The notes under the pieces: model-generated | Database searches by the model: none | What the model was told of the DNA's origin: nothing | Seen by the model: the letters and a program-made list of their open reading frames with translations, nothing else | Position numbers and translations under genes: made by a program | Part shown: in pieces, positions 23,401 through 35,626 of the stretch | Numbering within the stretch: position 1 is the first letter of the stretch | How the letters are laid out: each line of letters begins with the position of its first letter | DNA from: Lonicera japonica | Taxonomy: Eukaryota > Streptophyta > Magnoliopsida > Dipsacales > Caprifoliaceae | Assembly: GCA_021464415.1 (NCBI GenBank) | Contig: CM038469.1 | Coordinates: forward strand, 13,060,501-13,124,500 | Direction: 5' to 3' | DNA length: 64,000 nucleotides

Positions 23401-25325
23401 CTTATATATTTCCTTGGACGCTTGTCAGACAGGACATAATATACTTAGGAAAATGACGGCCTTTCATAATGTACTAATGAACCAAGTGGAAAGCTGTAAT
23501 GACTAATGGCCCTTAGATAAAGAATACGAGCATAAGAACACGTGGGATTCACGAGATTAGATTGCCTAATCATAATGAATATAAGATATTAACAATTAAA
23601 GTGGCAATTATAACTAATGAAATAACTAGCTAGATGGAGGATATCGAGGCAGTGCATTTAGGATGGAGAAGTTAACAATGAAGCTTGGCACTTGGCCAAG
23701 TATGGAATTCATAATGTACTAACATTACAGAGGAAACAATAAATACTTGACTTTTGGTTATATCTCTAGATATGAAGATATAATATATGAGAATGGTATC
23801 GATACAAGCGTTATAAGGAGTCTATAATAGCATGATGAACCTTAGGAAGGTAGAGTTTGGAATGAGATGGCTTTAGAATAACTTTTCTCTTGTGGCATAG
23901 AAGTCCAGAAGGGGTTTATTTAGTGGGAAGCCTATAGACGAGATTTGGTAGTCAGGTAGTTAGCTTCCGGTGGCTAGGATAGGAATCTTAGTGAGGTTCG
24001 ATATGTACTTAGGTGTGAATTGCAATGCATGGCACGGTTTTGAAACTATAGTATTAAAAGTAAAGTACTTATTTTCTATTAAAACCTATATAGTTCCCAC
24101 TAAACCTAGATTTGGCTCATCCTAATTTTTAAACAGTTTTGCAGGTCAAGCATCGGGGATTGGCCCGTGGTCTACAAGTCTAGTAGCCTCTAATGTCCAT
24201 AGACTATCTTTTGGGGTTGTTTACGAAAAGAACCTTGTTGTGTAAAGTGATTGGTTTTGTTGTTTTGTAAACGATCTTTTGTATAAGCTTTGACTTCAGT
24301 TTTGTTGTATAAATTGTTTTCCATGTAAATTGGTACAAAAAGGATTTTCATAAGTGGAGCGGTTTTAATGTGAATTGTTTGTGTTGGTACTTGTATATAA
24401 ATGGTTTTGACTTTTACAGGGCGGTTTGCTATCTGAACAAACTCGATATGCTGAATTTTTTCTGAAAATAGAATTTTCTATGGATTATATTTTATTAAGA
24501 AAACATTTTTAAAAGTTGTGTTTTATGTATTTAAACCCTCCGTCGCGCACGGCATCTGTAATTAATAGGGTTTTAGAGGTGAAAATCTCATAATTGGATT
24601 CAGGGTGTCACAAAATGAGCTCAAATTTGGTCAGTAAATAGGTTTTGTCATGGATAAAAAATAAGATCAATCCGATCTTCCATTTACTGAAATAGAAAAA
24701 TCTGTTGTAGATGTTAACATATGTTTGCTAGACAAACAATTCTTGGCCCAGCTCATACATATATTTTAGATATAAATACACATGCACTGACCCCATTTAA
24801 AGCATCAATCAGTTCTGGGACTTCGGGAACAATGTTCTAAAATAGTATTATACTATTTTCAAGGCTCTCAGTTTTTTTATCACAGTCCGGCTTTTATTTC
24901 TTATCTGTCTTTATTTTATCAGTTATAATTGATCAATTGCATGTAAAAATTGATGTTTATCTCAAAATCAGTCCAGATTTCATATTTAAACTCCGTTTTC
25001 AAAACCAAAGGCTTGGAATGAGTTGTAACCATTTTTAAATATATTTTAATCAATTAATTTTACAAAATCTCAGTTTTATCAGTCTTAATCCACGAAAGAA
25101 TCACTAAGCGTTTGTATCATTTTTAATCTATAAATCGCGGTGCTTACCTAAATATCCAATATGAGAGTACTAGATTCGTCAATGCCAGTTTAAATAATCA
25201 AACTATGGTACACTATTGACAAACGGATCTCGGGGATTGCCAGCTATCCTATTTCAAATCGAGTTTGCTTCCGAAAAGCCCTAAACTTTACCAAAAGCAC
25301 CTGTTTTGCTATCGTTCATTATCAA
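20470..25325 (+). repeat. 3' LTR of element D (family C), interrupted and truncated
   Basis: Recognised by alignment to the reverse complement of 25941-31933: TGTGAACATCTCATTTT start, the ATACATGTGATACAGGTC segment, the A.TAGCTCA..CAACGG.CGAATCTC.GGGAATTC segment, and GGTGCTTACCTAAATATCC (about 25140). It is split at 21112-24612 by another solo LTR. A TATA-like AGATATAAATAC is at about 24768. Homology stops near 25325, so its 3' end, including the GGGTGCCTAACACC region, is missing. Confidence 0.75.
21112..24612 (+). mobile_element. 3.5-kb solo LTR (long-LTR Ty3/gypsy type)
   Basis: Begins TGTAACACCCCG and ends GGGTGTCACA, with perfect duplicates AAATG at 21107-21111 and 24613-24617. It has no coding region, primer site or polypurine tract. 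Related, diverged copies are at 36358-39540 and 41814-46103, sharing segments such as AGTTCCCACTGAGCC and GACCGCGGGGT...TATACAAGAGATA. Very long LTRs of this kind fit Tekay/Del-type chromoviruses, which is an inference. Confidence 0.85.
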
Positions 25326-25940
25326 TAGGCTAGCTCTTGTACATACTAGATTCTTAGCCACAAATTTTTAGGCTAAATATACATAGAGATTATGTGGCCA
25401 AAATGAAGTCTGGTTTGCATATGCACATATTGTTTTATTGGAACTAGTTGGCTCAAATCAATAGTTCACATTAGAAAATGTCGAGGTTTAACATGAATTA
25501 ATAAGTGAATGGATCCATTAAATAAAAATGATACCTACTGAGTTAAAACTCACACATATGGCCAAATGGTGGTTAAGTTGATAGCACTATCTATAACAAG
25601 AGGTGTCAAATATTTAAGATTCAAAACAGTGGTTCAATCTCTACAAATCTTGCTCCTGGTTTGAGAATAGTGCTTGTAGCGGTCGGTAGGGCCATTGTAT
25701 ATATATATTTTGACTCTGTTTGATAACAACTTGGAAAAGGAAAATAAAAACACTTGATTTGGTAAAAACTTGAGAAATAAGTTAAGGCATGTGATAAAAT
25801 ACTTTCATTTCATGCTAATTTTATGAGTAGATATCCTCCATCTTTTATAATTTTTTGTGGAAATTTTTTCTTTCCCAACCACTAAAGAAAATTTCCTTAT
25901 GGAAAAAGCCACAAAGTAAGAAGACATCTCACGACATGTT
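25326..25940. other. Non-repetitive AT-rich segment
   Basis: Lies between truncated LTR C and the inverted solo LTR C'. No gene, promoter or repeat recognised; contains a short TATATATATA run near 25700. ATGTT (25936-25940) is the left target duplicate of the next element. Confidence 0.5.
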
Positions 25941-27244
25941 TGTGAGAACCCGCATTTTTTGATGTCGGATCCCATGGCGACTATTTCTCCGATTTTTTGA
26001 TTAATTTGGAAAAACAAGTTTTATTTTATTATTTTTAGAAACTATGTTAGTTTAAAGGAAAATTTAGAGCCTCCAGTTTATTTTACTAAACAAACAAAAG
26101 TATGTGTAAAAGAAAAGCATTTATGAATTAAACACTCTCTTAAACACAATTATTACGAAACTAGATAATTTAAATGTTCGAGAATTAAGTTACGAATCAG
26201 TAAAATATTAGGCACCCGATTTGCCCTTTCGGTCTCTTAAGTAGAATATGCATGTAGTTATAAACAAATATTTGCACGTTTACTAATATTATCGCACATC
26301 AGCCCACAATTTTGGAAAACTGGGATTTTAGGGTAGGGATTGAAGACGTATGCTTCGTACTTCGCCCTGAAGATTTTTAAAAATCAGTTTAAAATAATTT
26401 TTGATAATGATAGATAACAAAACATGTGTTTTTAACAAAGTTTAGTATTTTTTGGAAGCTAATTCAATTTGGAATTGAATATCCGGCAATTCTTGAGATT
26501 TGTTCGTCAAATAATTTATCACAATTCAATTTGTTAAATTGGCATTTGACAAATCCAAAACTCTCATATTGGATATTTAGGTAAGCACCATGATTTATAG
26601 ATTAAACCAGGTATAAACGCTAATTAATTCCTCAGTGGATTGAGACTGATAAACCAGTATTTAAATGATAAAAATTTATTTCTAAAAAATGATTTTAGCT
26701 CATTCCACACCTTTGGCTTTGAAAATAAAGCTCAAATATAAAATTTGGACTGATTTGGAGACAAACCGGATACAAATATTAATTAATTGCTCAGCAGATT
26801 GAAACTGCTAAGCTAGTAATTAACTAATAAAAAATTATATCCAAAAAATTATTTTAGCTCATTCCACACCTTTTGTTTTAAAAATGAAGCTTAAATATAA
26901 AATTTTGACTAATTTAGAGATAAATAACAGTGTCTACGTGTGAAAACCCCAATCCACAACTTTCGTGTGAACCTGATTTTCATACAAAATAAGCATTCTG
27001 CATCAAGTCTTGAGTCATCATGCATATAGGAGACCGTTAGGAAAAATCATAACTTTCAAGAGCGTCAAGAATTTACCACAACCAAGTCGTCACTTTGCTT
27101 TCTAGGACGGGGATCGACTTGAAACATAGACGACGTGAAAGAAGTATGGTAACGAGTAAATATCCTCGAGAACACGACTCGAATTATGTGATGTCACATA
27201 AAGTTGATGAAATAATATGGTTCTGAAGAAAAGCCTATTGACGG

Positions 27245-28040
27245 AATCAATCCTAACCCTAGACTGTGACAGCAAGATGGTGCGACAGGTGCCAACCCCG
27301 CCACTCTTGGTAGTCTTAACATCACGTCTTTTGGCTGTGTCAGCAAGTACAAAGTCTTATCATGAAGACCTCTCGCTCTTGGCAGTCACTAACATGTCAT
27401 ACTTTTTTAGGGTGGCCAGGAGCGCCATTTCTTGGAAATCGTCATAAGGGAATATATCCCGATGTGCAGCCTTAGACTATGTTAGCAAGACGGTGCGACA
27501 GGTGCTGACCACGCCGCTCTCGGTAGTCTCTAACACAACCCCTTAGGCTGTGCCAGCAAGATGGTGCGTCAGGTGCATACCCCCCACTCTTGGCAGTCGC
27601 TAATATATCATACATTTCTTTCCCTTTTGGATGCGTTCCATGGGAATTTACAAGTCAGCCCAGATTGTGTCAATAAGATGACGTCCTATTGCGAGGACCA
27701 ATCACTCTTGGCAATTTTAACTCAACCTTTTCGGGCTGTGCCAACAAGATGGTGCGAGAGATACAGAACCCCCACTCTTGGCAGTAGTTAATATGACATT
27801 CCTTCTGGGGATGGCTAGGAGTGCAATTTCTTAGAAAACTATTATAAAGGAATATCTCTTGATAGACAACCTCAGTTATGCCAACAAGATGGTGTGACAA
27901 GTGCTGACCCAACCACTCTTGGTAACCACTAACCACTAACATCCTCCCTAGAAGTTAGGGAAATTTTACCACATGGTTATGGCAACAAGATAGTGCGATA
28001 AGAGCAAACCCCACTACTCTTGGTAACCTTCTTCCACAAA
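27245..28040. repeat. Tandem repeats of element B internal region
   Basis: At least six degenerate units with core CTGTG.CAGCAAGATGGTGC, then GACAGGTGC..ACC, then CCACTCTTGG.AGTC, alternating with a GGCCAGGAG.GC.ATTTCTTGGAAA segment. Open frames across it differ between units and are not genes. Confidence 0.8.
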
Positions 28041-28438
28041 ATATTGGGAAGTTTTATCATACTGACAAAGTCAAGAAGGTGTCTTTCAGAAGAATCAGAA
28101 CTTTTTCAAACACATCATAATAAATGAAAAGTGTTCCTGAGGATAGCCTATTTAAAGGGTAAATGGTAAAGCTTGATGCATCCCATAAGCTAAGGGTAAA
28201 CATCGATAAGGTTGAAAAACCCGAATAATGATTGAGATAGATCCCCAGAGGGTAGATGGGAGAATAAATTGATGTATCAAAGATAGCCTGGCCGAGAGGA
28301 AGGTCAACCGTGGATCACATTGCCCAAAGTACCACAAAATTCGCCTGCCATAAGGGTACATTTAAATTCAATGATTTTCATGAATAAAACAACAAGTTGA
28401 GATTCACGCGAGAATCGTGAATTGTTGTCTTCTTATTA

Positions 28439-28483
28439 TCGTCCCAGAATCCTTGCGAGCAAGAATCCCTGGACGAGAGGGTC
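28439..28483 (+). promoter_or_regulatory. Hairpin and polypurine tract before right LTR of element B
   Basis: TCGTCC (28439-28444) pairs with GGACGA (28471-28476) and CTTG with CAAG around a short loop. The right arm merges into GAGAGGGTC (28475-28483) and the LTR starts TGTGAACACC at 28484. Same architecture as in elements A and D. Confidence 0.6.
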
Positions 28484-30857
28484 TGTGAACACCCCAATCC
28501 ACAACTCTCGTGTGAACCTGATTTTCATACAAAACAAGCATTCCGCATCAAGTCTTGAGTCATCATGCATATAGGAGACTGTTAGGAGAAATCCTAACTT
28601 TCAAGCGCGTCAAGAATCTATCACAACCAATGTCGCCACTTCGCTTACTAGGATGGGGATCGACTTGCCCGGTCAGGTGGCTAGGTGAGGGGCAGTGCCT
28701 CGTTAGAAAAATTGAGGGTCTGTGAACACCCCAATCCACAACTCTCGGTTGTCTTCGAGCCGCATTCCCGAGCAGCACACCCTAGCCGTACGATTGGCTC
28801 CTAACCGTACGATTGGCTGTGAGTCGCACGCCCTAGCTGATGCGCCAAAGAATTGGTATAATTTATTATGTTAATTTATAATTTGAAGAGATATAACTTT
28901 TTACTCAGAACTCCAAATGATGCGATTCTTGAGCCTAAATTGAAGAGAATTTCGATAGCTACAACTTTACAGTTCAGCACTTTTTCAAATTCAGCCATTT
29001 CGGAGTCTGAAATTGCGACGCAAATGCAGCAGTAAAGAAATGACGAAAAATCATTATAAATAATTTATGGGCCCGTTCATATTAATATTAGCAAGCCCAA
29101 CCCATTTAGTATTAATAGAGGTGAAGCCCAACTACTTATCAAAAATAGCCCTAAGGCCACCAAACATATACCCAAGCCCATGTGTTAAGTTTAGCCTTAA
29201 ATTTCTATCCCTCACAATTATAAGTAACAGCCGTGAGCCGAGCACCAGCACTGCCGTGGCCCTCTCTTTTTCTCTCCTCTCTTTTCTTTGTTTTTCTTTT
29301 CTTTTATTTTTGCTTTGAAGACTAGAAGATTGAAGATTTAATTTTATATTTTAATGTCAAGTAAGTTTTCTTTTAATTCTATTTGTTATTTAATTTGTAT
29401 TATGCTAGTGTAAATTTGTGCTAGGGTTAGGATGAGTATGTTTAATTGATTCCTTGCACGTATTCATGCCAATTGACTTTACCAATTTAATGCTTTAATA
29501 TTAAATATAATTTTTCCTACTGGATGCCTATTTTAATTGACAAAAAAATAAAGTTGAATTCTCATTATTTTTTGTTAGATTCACCTTATGATTTGTTAAG
29601 AGCGGATATAGGGTGTGTTTTGACGGATATAGTGAGTGTTTTGATTTTATACATTAGTTTAGCTGTGGAAGAATTACAGTTGAATTTTATAAATTACTTG
29701 AACTTGAATGATTTTATTTTCCCCATCTAATAGAGTCGAGAGACCAAATTAGTGCGAGATAAGAGTAGAGTTTATGCGCATGAATACTAAGGAAGATGAT
29801 ATTAAATATATGACTCCAAAACCCTAGTCAATTAATTCATTAATTTTATTATCTTGCTTAGTAGTATTTAATTTACTTGCTCTCCTTTATTTTATTTTAT
29901 TTGTTTTATTTTATTACTTTGATTCATATCAATTATTCTTAGCTAGATTAGGGATTAGTGAAAGATTAACAAGACAAAATTTAAAACATACTGTTTGAGT
30001 CTCTGTGGGATCGACCTCGCTTATACGCTATATTATAAATTGATTCGTGCGCTTGCGAGTATTAAAATTTATCACAATACTAGCCGCACCCTTGGGGTCT
30101 CATTTGAGGGGATGAACACTCGATAGAGTTTTAAGAGAGAGGAAATTCTGCCAAAATTATTAGAGAGAAAGCTCTAGAGAGAGAAAATTCTAGAAAAAGA
30201 AAGAAGCAAGCAAGCACAGTCTTTATTATTCTCAAGCGCATCAAGTACGCATTTCTATAACTCATATGAATTTCGATACTGCATTTAAATACAAGTTTTA
30301 ATACAGAAAATTAGATAACTTGCAAAGAAGTTCACTGATTTCAAAATCAGTCTTTTCTAAGTTTTACAAGAAAAATAAAATCTGTTTTGACACGTTTTCA
30401 AAACAAAACAAAATACGAAAACAATTTCCAAACAAGTGGAACCACGAGACTCTGATTTCATTCCTCGAATGAATACATAGGCGATTGCAAAGCTCGAGTT
30501 TGATTTCATAAAGACAATTTCAAATAGAATTTATCCGAAAGGACTACTCTGAAAGCAATTCAAACTACTTGTAAGATGTCTAAAATAGGAATTGAATACA
30601 TGATCCATTAAGAGACCGATAAGGCAAATTGGGTGCCTAACACCTTCCCAATTCATAATGTAGTTCCCGAACCCTAGCAAAACAAGTTATCAATCAATCT
30701 CTAGTTTCAAACGTATAAAAGATAATTTATTTTTGAATTATCTTTTGTACAATCTTTTGTTTGTTTTCTTGTAAAACAAACTGGCGACTCTGAAAACAAG
30801 TTTTCCTTCAAAAATAAAGAAATCGAGAAGGACTGATCGAAGATCTGGATTCTCACA
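28484..30857 (+). repeat. Right LTR of element B with internal duplication of its own start
   Basis: Homologous to the reverse complement of 18543-19756. The LTR start sequence recurs at 28721 (GAGGGTCTGTGAACACCCCA present at both 28478 and 28715), so about 237 bp including tract and LTR start are partly duplicated. The LTR is further interrupted by a solo LTR at 28838-30079. It ends GGATTCTCACA at 30857. Confidence 0.75.
28838..30079 (+). mobile_element. Solo LTR nested in the right LTR of element B
   Basis: 1,242 bp, TGATGCGCCAAAG...TTATCACAATA, with perfect duplicates CTAGC at 28833-28837 and 30080-30084. The usual terminal CA has become TA. The 3' portion (TCTCTGTGGGATCGACC, about 29998) is a segment commonly seen near the ends of plant LTRs. 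Open frames at 29067 and 29524 look incidental. Confidence 0.85.
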
Positions 30858-31938
30858 CTACGAATGATTAATTAAAAATAATACAGATAAAAAATAAATT
30901 CAAACCGTGACGAAAATTACTTGAGAACTACAGAAATGCAATAGAGAATTTTGGAGCACCTTTCCCGAAGTTCCAGCCTTGATTCATGCCTGAAAAATGG
31001 AGAAATAGGGGGGGTTTTATAGCTGGAGGAGAGAGAAAATACCATTTGTCGTGTGGACAAATGGTCAAACCATGTGTCTACACGACAAACCCTAATTTAC
31101 TCTACCGATTTTTGCTGTTTTGGCCAAACGGTGTATCGGATTGATATGATTTTTAGTATGTTATTTACCATGATAAAACCAATCTACTAACCAAATTGTA
31201 GAACATTTGGAGTTCGGGAAGGCCTCCGCTTAATTACTCAAAGTGAACTCCTGGTTTTCTGAATTCCCGGAGATTCGACCGTCGAAATGAGCTAATTTTT
31301 GAATCTGTTGCTCCTCATAGTATAATGTAATATCCCTAAAAATTTCAGGATGATTAGAGGTATATAAATCTGCCAAACGAAAAAACCTTAAGGAATCTGT
31401 CCACAAGACAATTGGGGGATTTGTCTTGTGGATAGATAATATCCACCTGAGATGATTTTTGCGATTTCGGACAAATGGGATATTGGTTCAATATGATTTT
31501 TTGGTATGTCTCTCCCCATAATACACTTTACCTCCTGACCAATTTGAGCTCATTTGGTATTCGGAAAGGTCGCTGTTTGATTACCCGAGGCAAACTCCCG
31601 GTTTTTTGAATTCCCAAAGATCTGGCCATCGAAACGAGTTGATTTTTGAGTATGCTTCCCCTTGTAGCACCACCTAATAACCTTCAACATTGGAAGATGA
31701 TCAGGAATGAGGGGATATCACTTTCATTTTCTCAGGAGATTTGACGGTTCTTGATTTTTGCAATCTCTGGTAATTCTCGTAACCCCATGTCTGAGTGCTC
31801 TTTTTGACTCGTTCTTCGACCTGTATCACATGTAAAACATATGTATGCATCTTATGAATGCATGTGCATGTATGTGTATTTATTTTCTCAAAGTTCGAGA
31901 TTCTGGCGAGGGTCGAAAAATGAGGTATTCACAATGTC

Positions 31939-33893
31939 AACTTATTTTCCAACTCTTTACAAAAATATTTTTTTTTTTTTTTTTTTTTTATGTTGTTATC
32001 AAAGGACCCTTTGAAACTTTAATTTGGTTTTTAAATTTGCCTTGTCGTTAGAAATTAAGGAAAGCCCAGCTTTACGGGCCTACTAATAATTCATTTTTAG
32101 TGTGTGCAAATTAACATTAATATTAAATTTCCACCACAAAGATTCTTTGCAGTTAATGGAAAATATATATTTAAGTTAATTTAAGTAAAAAGCAAAAAGG
32201 CTAGTTAGTTTCCCTACACTGAGGAGCCAGCCGTGGGCACTTCATATATATATATATATATATGTATGTACAGCTTAAAATCAGTCAATAGATTCCATTC
32301 TGATCGATATATTTTTATTTTGTTTTCTAGTTTTAATGGGGTTGGGGTTGGGGTTGGCCGTTGGTGAGACAATAATTAACCTAGCTTACTTTAAATCTGA
32401 GGATTTCTTTGAGTTTTATTAGTGGGCAGATCCGCTATCATTTTCCAAATAACATTCTATGCATGGTGTTATTCTCGTCCTAATAATTATACTATATATA
32501 TATATAAAATAATGTAGTTAAAAAAACAAAAATGGACTAATTAATTAAAAAAATAAAATAAATTAATGCCAAAACAGTAGTTAAAAATCTGATCCTACTG
32601 AGCAATATTACAAATTAAGCCCTAGACACATGCTTCTTCCTTCAATGCCAAGAATTTCACCCAAAAATATTAGAACTACGAAAACCAAAGAAGTGAAAAT
32701 AATATAGGTATTTTAAGGAGGGAACGAGAAAGAGAGATCTAGAGAGAAAAGATACAATTAAATTTTGATGAGTTTAATGACGAGGTTGAGATCGAGATGT
32801 AGGTATTTTGAGTGAAAATAGTATATAGTACGTGGATCGGAAGCATGTGAATTGAACTAGGTCCCAAACATGCATGAAGGAAGATTCCATATAGGGAGGG
32901 GAAATTAAGTACTTCCCCCGTAAGGAAAACCAAAAACAGAAAGGGAAATGGTTCAGCTTTGCAGGAGTATTTGGAGCTGAAAATATGCATCTTGCATGTT
33001 ACATGCAACTTTTCCTAACATTTTTTTCCTTCCTTTCGGTTCCCTTCCCAGCAAAGATAATGAAGGCGGCTAACTTTCCAGTACGTTCCAGCTAATTCAT
33101 TCCTTGTGGAATGAATGCACCTGCGGAAGCGAAAATGTATGTTTGTAAAAACACATAGGATTTGGTAGCGGAAATTTTCACTATTTCAGCTGCGATTTTT
33201 TTTTCTTCTCTCCGAAATTGCCATTATAGATTGATTTTCTCCGATAATACTTTCAGCAACTACGTACAAACATGTGTAGCTACTACTATTATAGAATGTA
33301 ATTACATTTTTTTGGTATCGAATTTGTCAACTCATTATAAATATGTCATGACTAATTTAACTCATGGTAATATATAATTAAGTCATGTTATTGCAAATGA
33401 ATCTGGTTTAATTTCAATTTCAATAAAAATTGAAAACTTATCAACCGAAACAAAAATGGACACAAAAATATAAATATAACATCATCACTCGCGCATCGGG
33501 TAACCCTAGCTATCGATCAGTTAGCGTAGGTATATATATGTCATGTTATATATAATGCATCTTCAACAAGTTCAAAGGTCATTTATAATTTCAAATATAC
33601 AAGTACAAAAGTTTTACTGAAATATTCTCTGTATATATATGGATTTCAGAAATATATGTATAGATATTCTCCGCATTTGTTTATTTATTAATTCAAATGA
33701 TTAACAAACCAACAAGTTGGTAAACTATTAAATTAAATAATTAATTAAGAGAAAGGTCCAAGAATGTGGTGGAGCTTGGAGATTCTCTAGTGCACTAGTT
33801 CTCTATCGGCAATAAAGTGCTAAACGATAATTCAACGGTCTTCGTTCGTTCTATCTTCCATCAAATATCAATTTTTATTATAATTAAGCATGC

Positions 33894-33925
<32 letters not shown>

Positions 33926-34344
33926 TAATAAATTTTTATTATAACGAACTGTGAATGATATATATATATATATATTGTTATGCAACTTAATATATAACCA
34001 AAATATGCTGGTAACTATGGCATTACTAATTAAGCCGAACCCTTACTGGATTTTTATCCTGGAACCCATACCCAAACACACATCCCAAACCCACTCGTTA
34101 GGAAGATATATCTTAATCCGTCATATATCTATTGTAAAATTTTAATATAAGCAGCTAGTTAGGAATACTCCAACTCTAGTCGGTGTAGGTTTCGTTTTGA
34201 AAAACGTAAACATGCACCGTTTCTATATGCATAAGTTAAAACTCAACCTGCTGACCCCTAGGTGTTGTAAATATATGATATTATAAGGGTATTTAAAGAT
34301 AAAATATTATATTTAGGTCAGGATGGATCAAATAGGTTAAATTT
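31939..34344. other. AT-rich intergenic DNA with simple repeats
   Basis: No gene recognised. Contains a T-run of about 22 (31968-31989), (TA)n tracts near 32245, 32490, 33895 and 33960, and GTTGGGGTTGGGGTTGG near 32341. Short open frames have no recognisable domain. Confidence 0.55.
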
Positions 34345-34353
34345 ATGCAACTC

Positions 34354-35237
34354 GGGTAATTAACACTTTTGACTCTTAAAGTTTACCACTTTTTTCATGG
34401 TCACGCGCGCGTCCTAAATAATTTTTTTTTCAGATGAGGCACCACTAAAGTTTGCTATGCGTCTCATATTCAACCAAAAGTGGATATCTCGTTAAAGATG
34501 TGGAGGGAAAACGAACATGCAGGGCATGTGGTCAACTGTGCAAGGGCAATTTGGGTATTTCAAATCAAAAGTAAGGAAAAATCTTTACCACCCCCCCCTT
34601 CCACCTTCATCTTCTCCAATCTCACTGCCAGAGCTCACCATGCCACGCCAGACTTGTGATTTGGTAATTCTTCTTAATTATGATGGAGTCTCAATTTGAT
34701 GATGATGATGAATCAAGAAAAAAAAAATTGGAGATTTTCTTGGAGTAAAAAAACTAAGTTTTCTAGAGGGAGAGTAGATTTATTGTTGAGAGATTTAAAT
34801 ATATGAAAACAAGAAGAGGTGAACTTGGAGGAATGCTCGACAGCGGAGGTGGAGGCAGCAAAAAAAAGGCAGGAGAGGATGACTAACTAGAACGGAAACT
34901 TTCATACCATTGTAGCGACCACTGGTGTCACATATGAGGTAGTGCCTCTTAGCTTGGGTGAGGAAAGAGCGGGGAGAGGGGAAAAGGGGAGAAGACGAAG
35001 GGCGAAAAGAGGGTTTTTCTTTACTTTTGATTTGAAATACACAAATTGCCCCTGTACAGTCGACCACATGCCTTGCATGTGTGTTTTTCGTCCGATCCGC
35101 ATCTTAACGAGACGTCCACTTTTGGATGAATGTGGGACGCGGAGCAAACTTTAAGGATGCTTTAACCGAAAAAAAGAAGATCCAGGACGATCGTGGGTAA
35201 AGTGATAAACTTTAAGGGTTAAAAGTGTTAATTACCC
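34354..35237. mobile_element. Non-autonomous Mutator-like element with long terminal inverted repeats
   Basis: 884 bp. The ends GGGTAATTAACACTTTTGAC and its near-complement AAAAGTGTTAATTACCC begin inverted repeats of about 230 bp (34354-34585 and 35005-35237). The flanks ATGCAACTC (34345-34353) and ATGCAAATC (35238-35246) form a 9-bp duplication with one mismatch. Long TIRs plus a 9-bp duplication are the Mutator superfamily signature. The interior (34590-35000) has no transposase; a captured host fragment is possible but not shown. Confidence 0.85.
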
Positions 35238-35626
35238 ATGCAAATCTGAACCCAAGTCGAACTTTTGTCGAATTTTTAATTAAGAATGCATATCCGTATC
35301 GATCTTAAAAAAACTTGTCCCAAATTTGATTCATTATTGAGATTATACTTCATTTGAAATCTAAGCAAAATTCAATACACGTAAGAGGCAGATTAATTAA
35401 AAAGAGGCCAACCCAGTTGGCGCAAGTTATGTTTTCAAAAACTTAAACCCGCACGATTTACAATTATGCATAATTAATCTTGAACCTGTCTGACCAACCT
35501 TTTTCAAAGTTATATAAATGTAAATATTTCTAATTTGAAATTGCTCATATTTAATATTTTTTTCTAATATTAATTAGGAATATATATGATTTATTATTAG
35601 ATAGTTAATTAATATGGAAACAAATT

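Larger units (their letters stand above)
26939..30857 (+). mobile_element. Non-coding family-B LTR element inserted in LTR C'
   Basis: Flanked by perfect duplicates CTACG (26934-26938 and 30858-30862). The left end (26939-about 27125) is only the first part of a family-B LTR. It is followed by a tandem-repeat 3' region, a hairpin plus polypurine tract, and a right LTR from 28484 to 30857 ending GATTCTCACA. There is no gag or pol. The left LTR appears fused directly to the 3' noncoding region, as expected after a large internal deletion or for a non-autonomous derivative. Confidence 0.85.
25941..31933 (-). mobile_element. Solo LTR, family C, minus orientation, with nested element B
   Basis: Plus-strand ends are TGTGAGAACCC and GAGGTATTCACA, flanked by ATGTT (25936-25940) and ATGTC (31934-31938), one transition apart. 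Subtracting the nested element at 26939-30857 and its duplicate leaves about 2.07 kb. The minus-strand U3 holds repeated TTTGTC(GTGTG)GACAAA-type imperfect palindromes (about 31050-31095 and 31385-31430) and a TATA-like CTATAAAACCCC (about 31011-31022). It aligns to the LTR of element D in opposite orientation. Confidence 0.85.

Noticed and set aside
32245..32262. TATA boxes in (TA)n tracts across 32-40 kb
   Set aside because: Simple repeats with no associated gene; not supportable as promoters.
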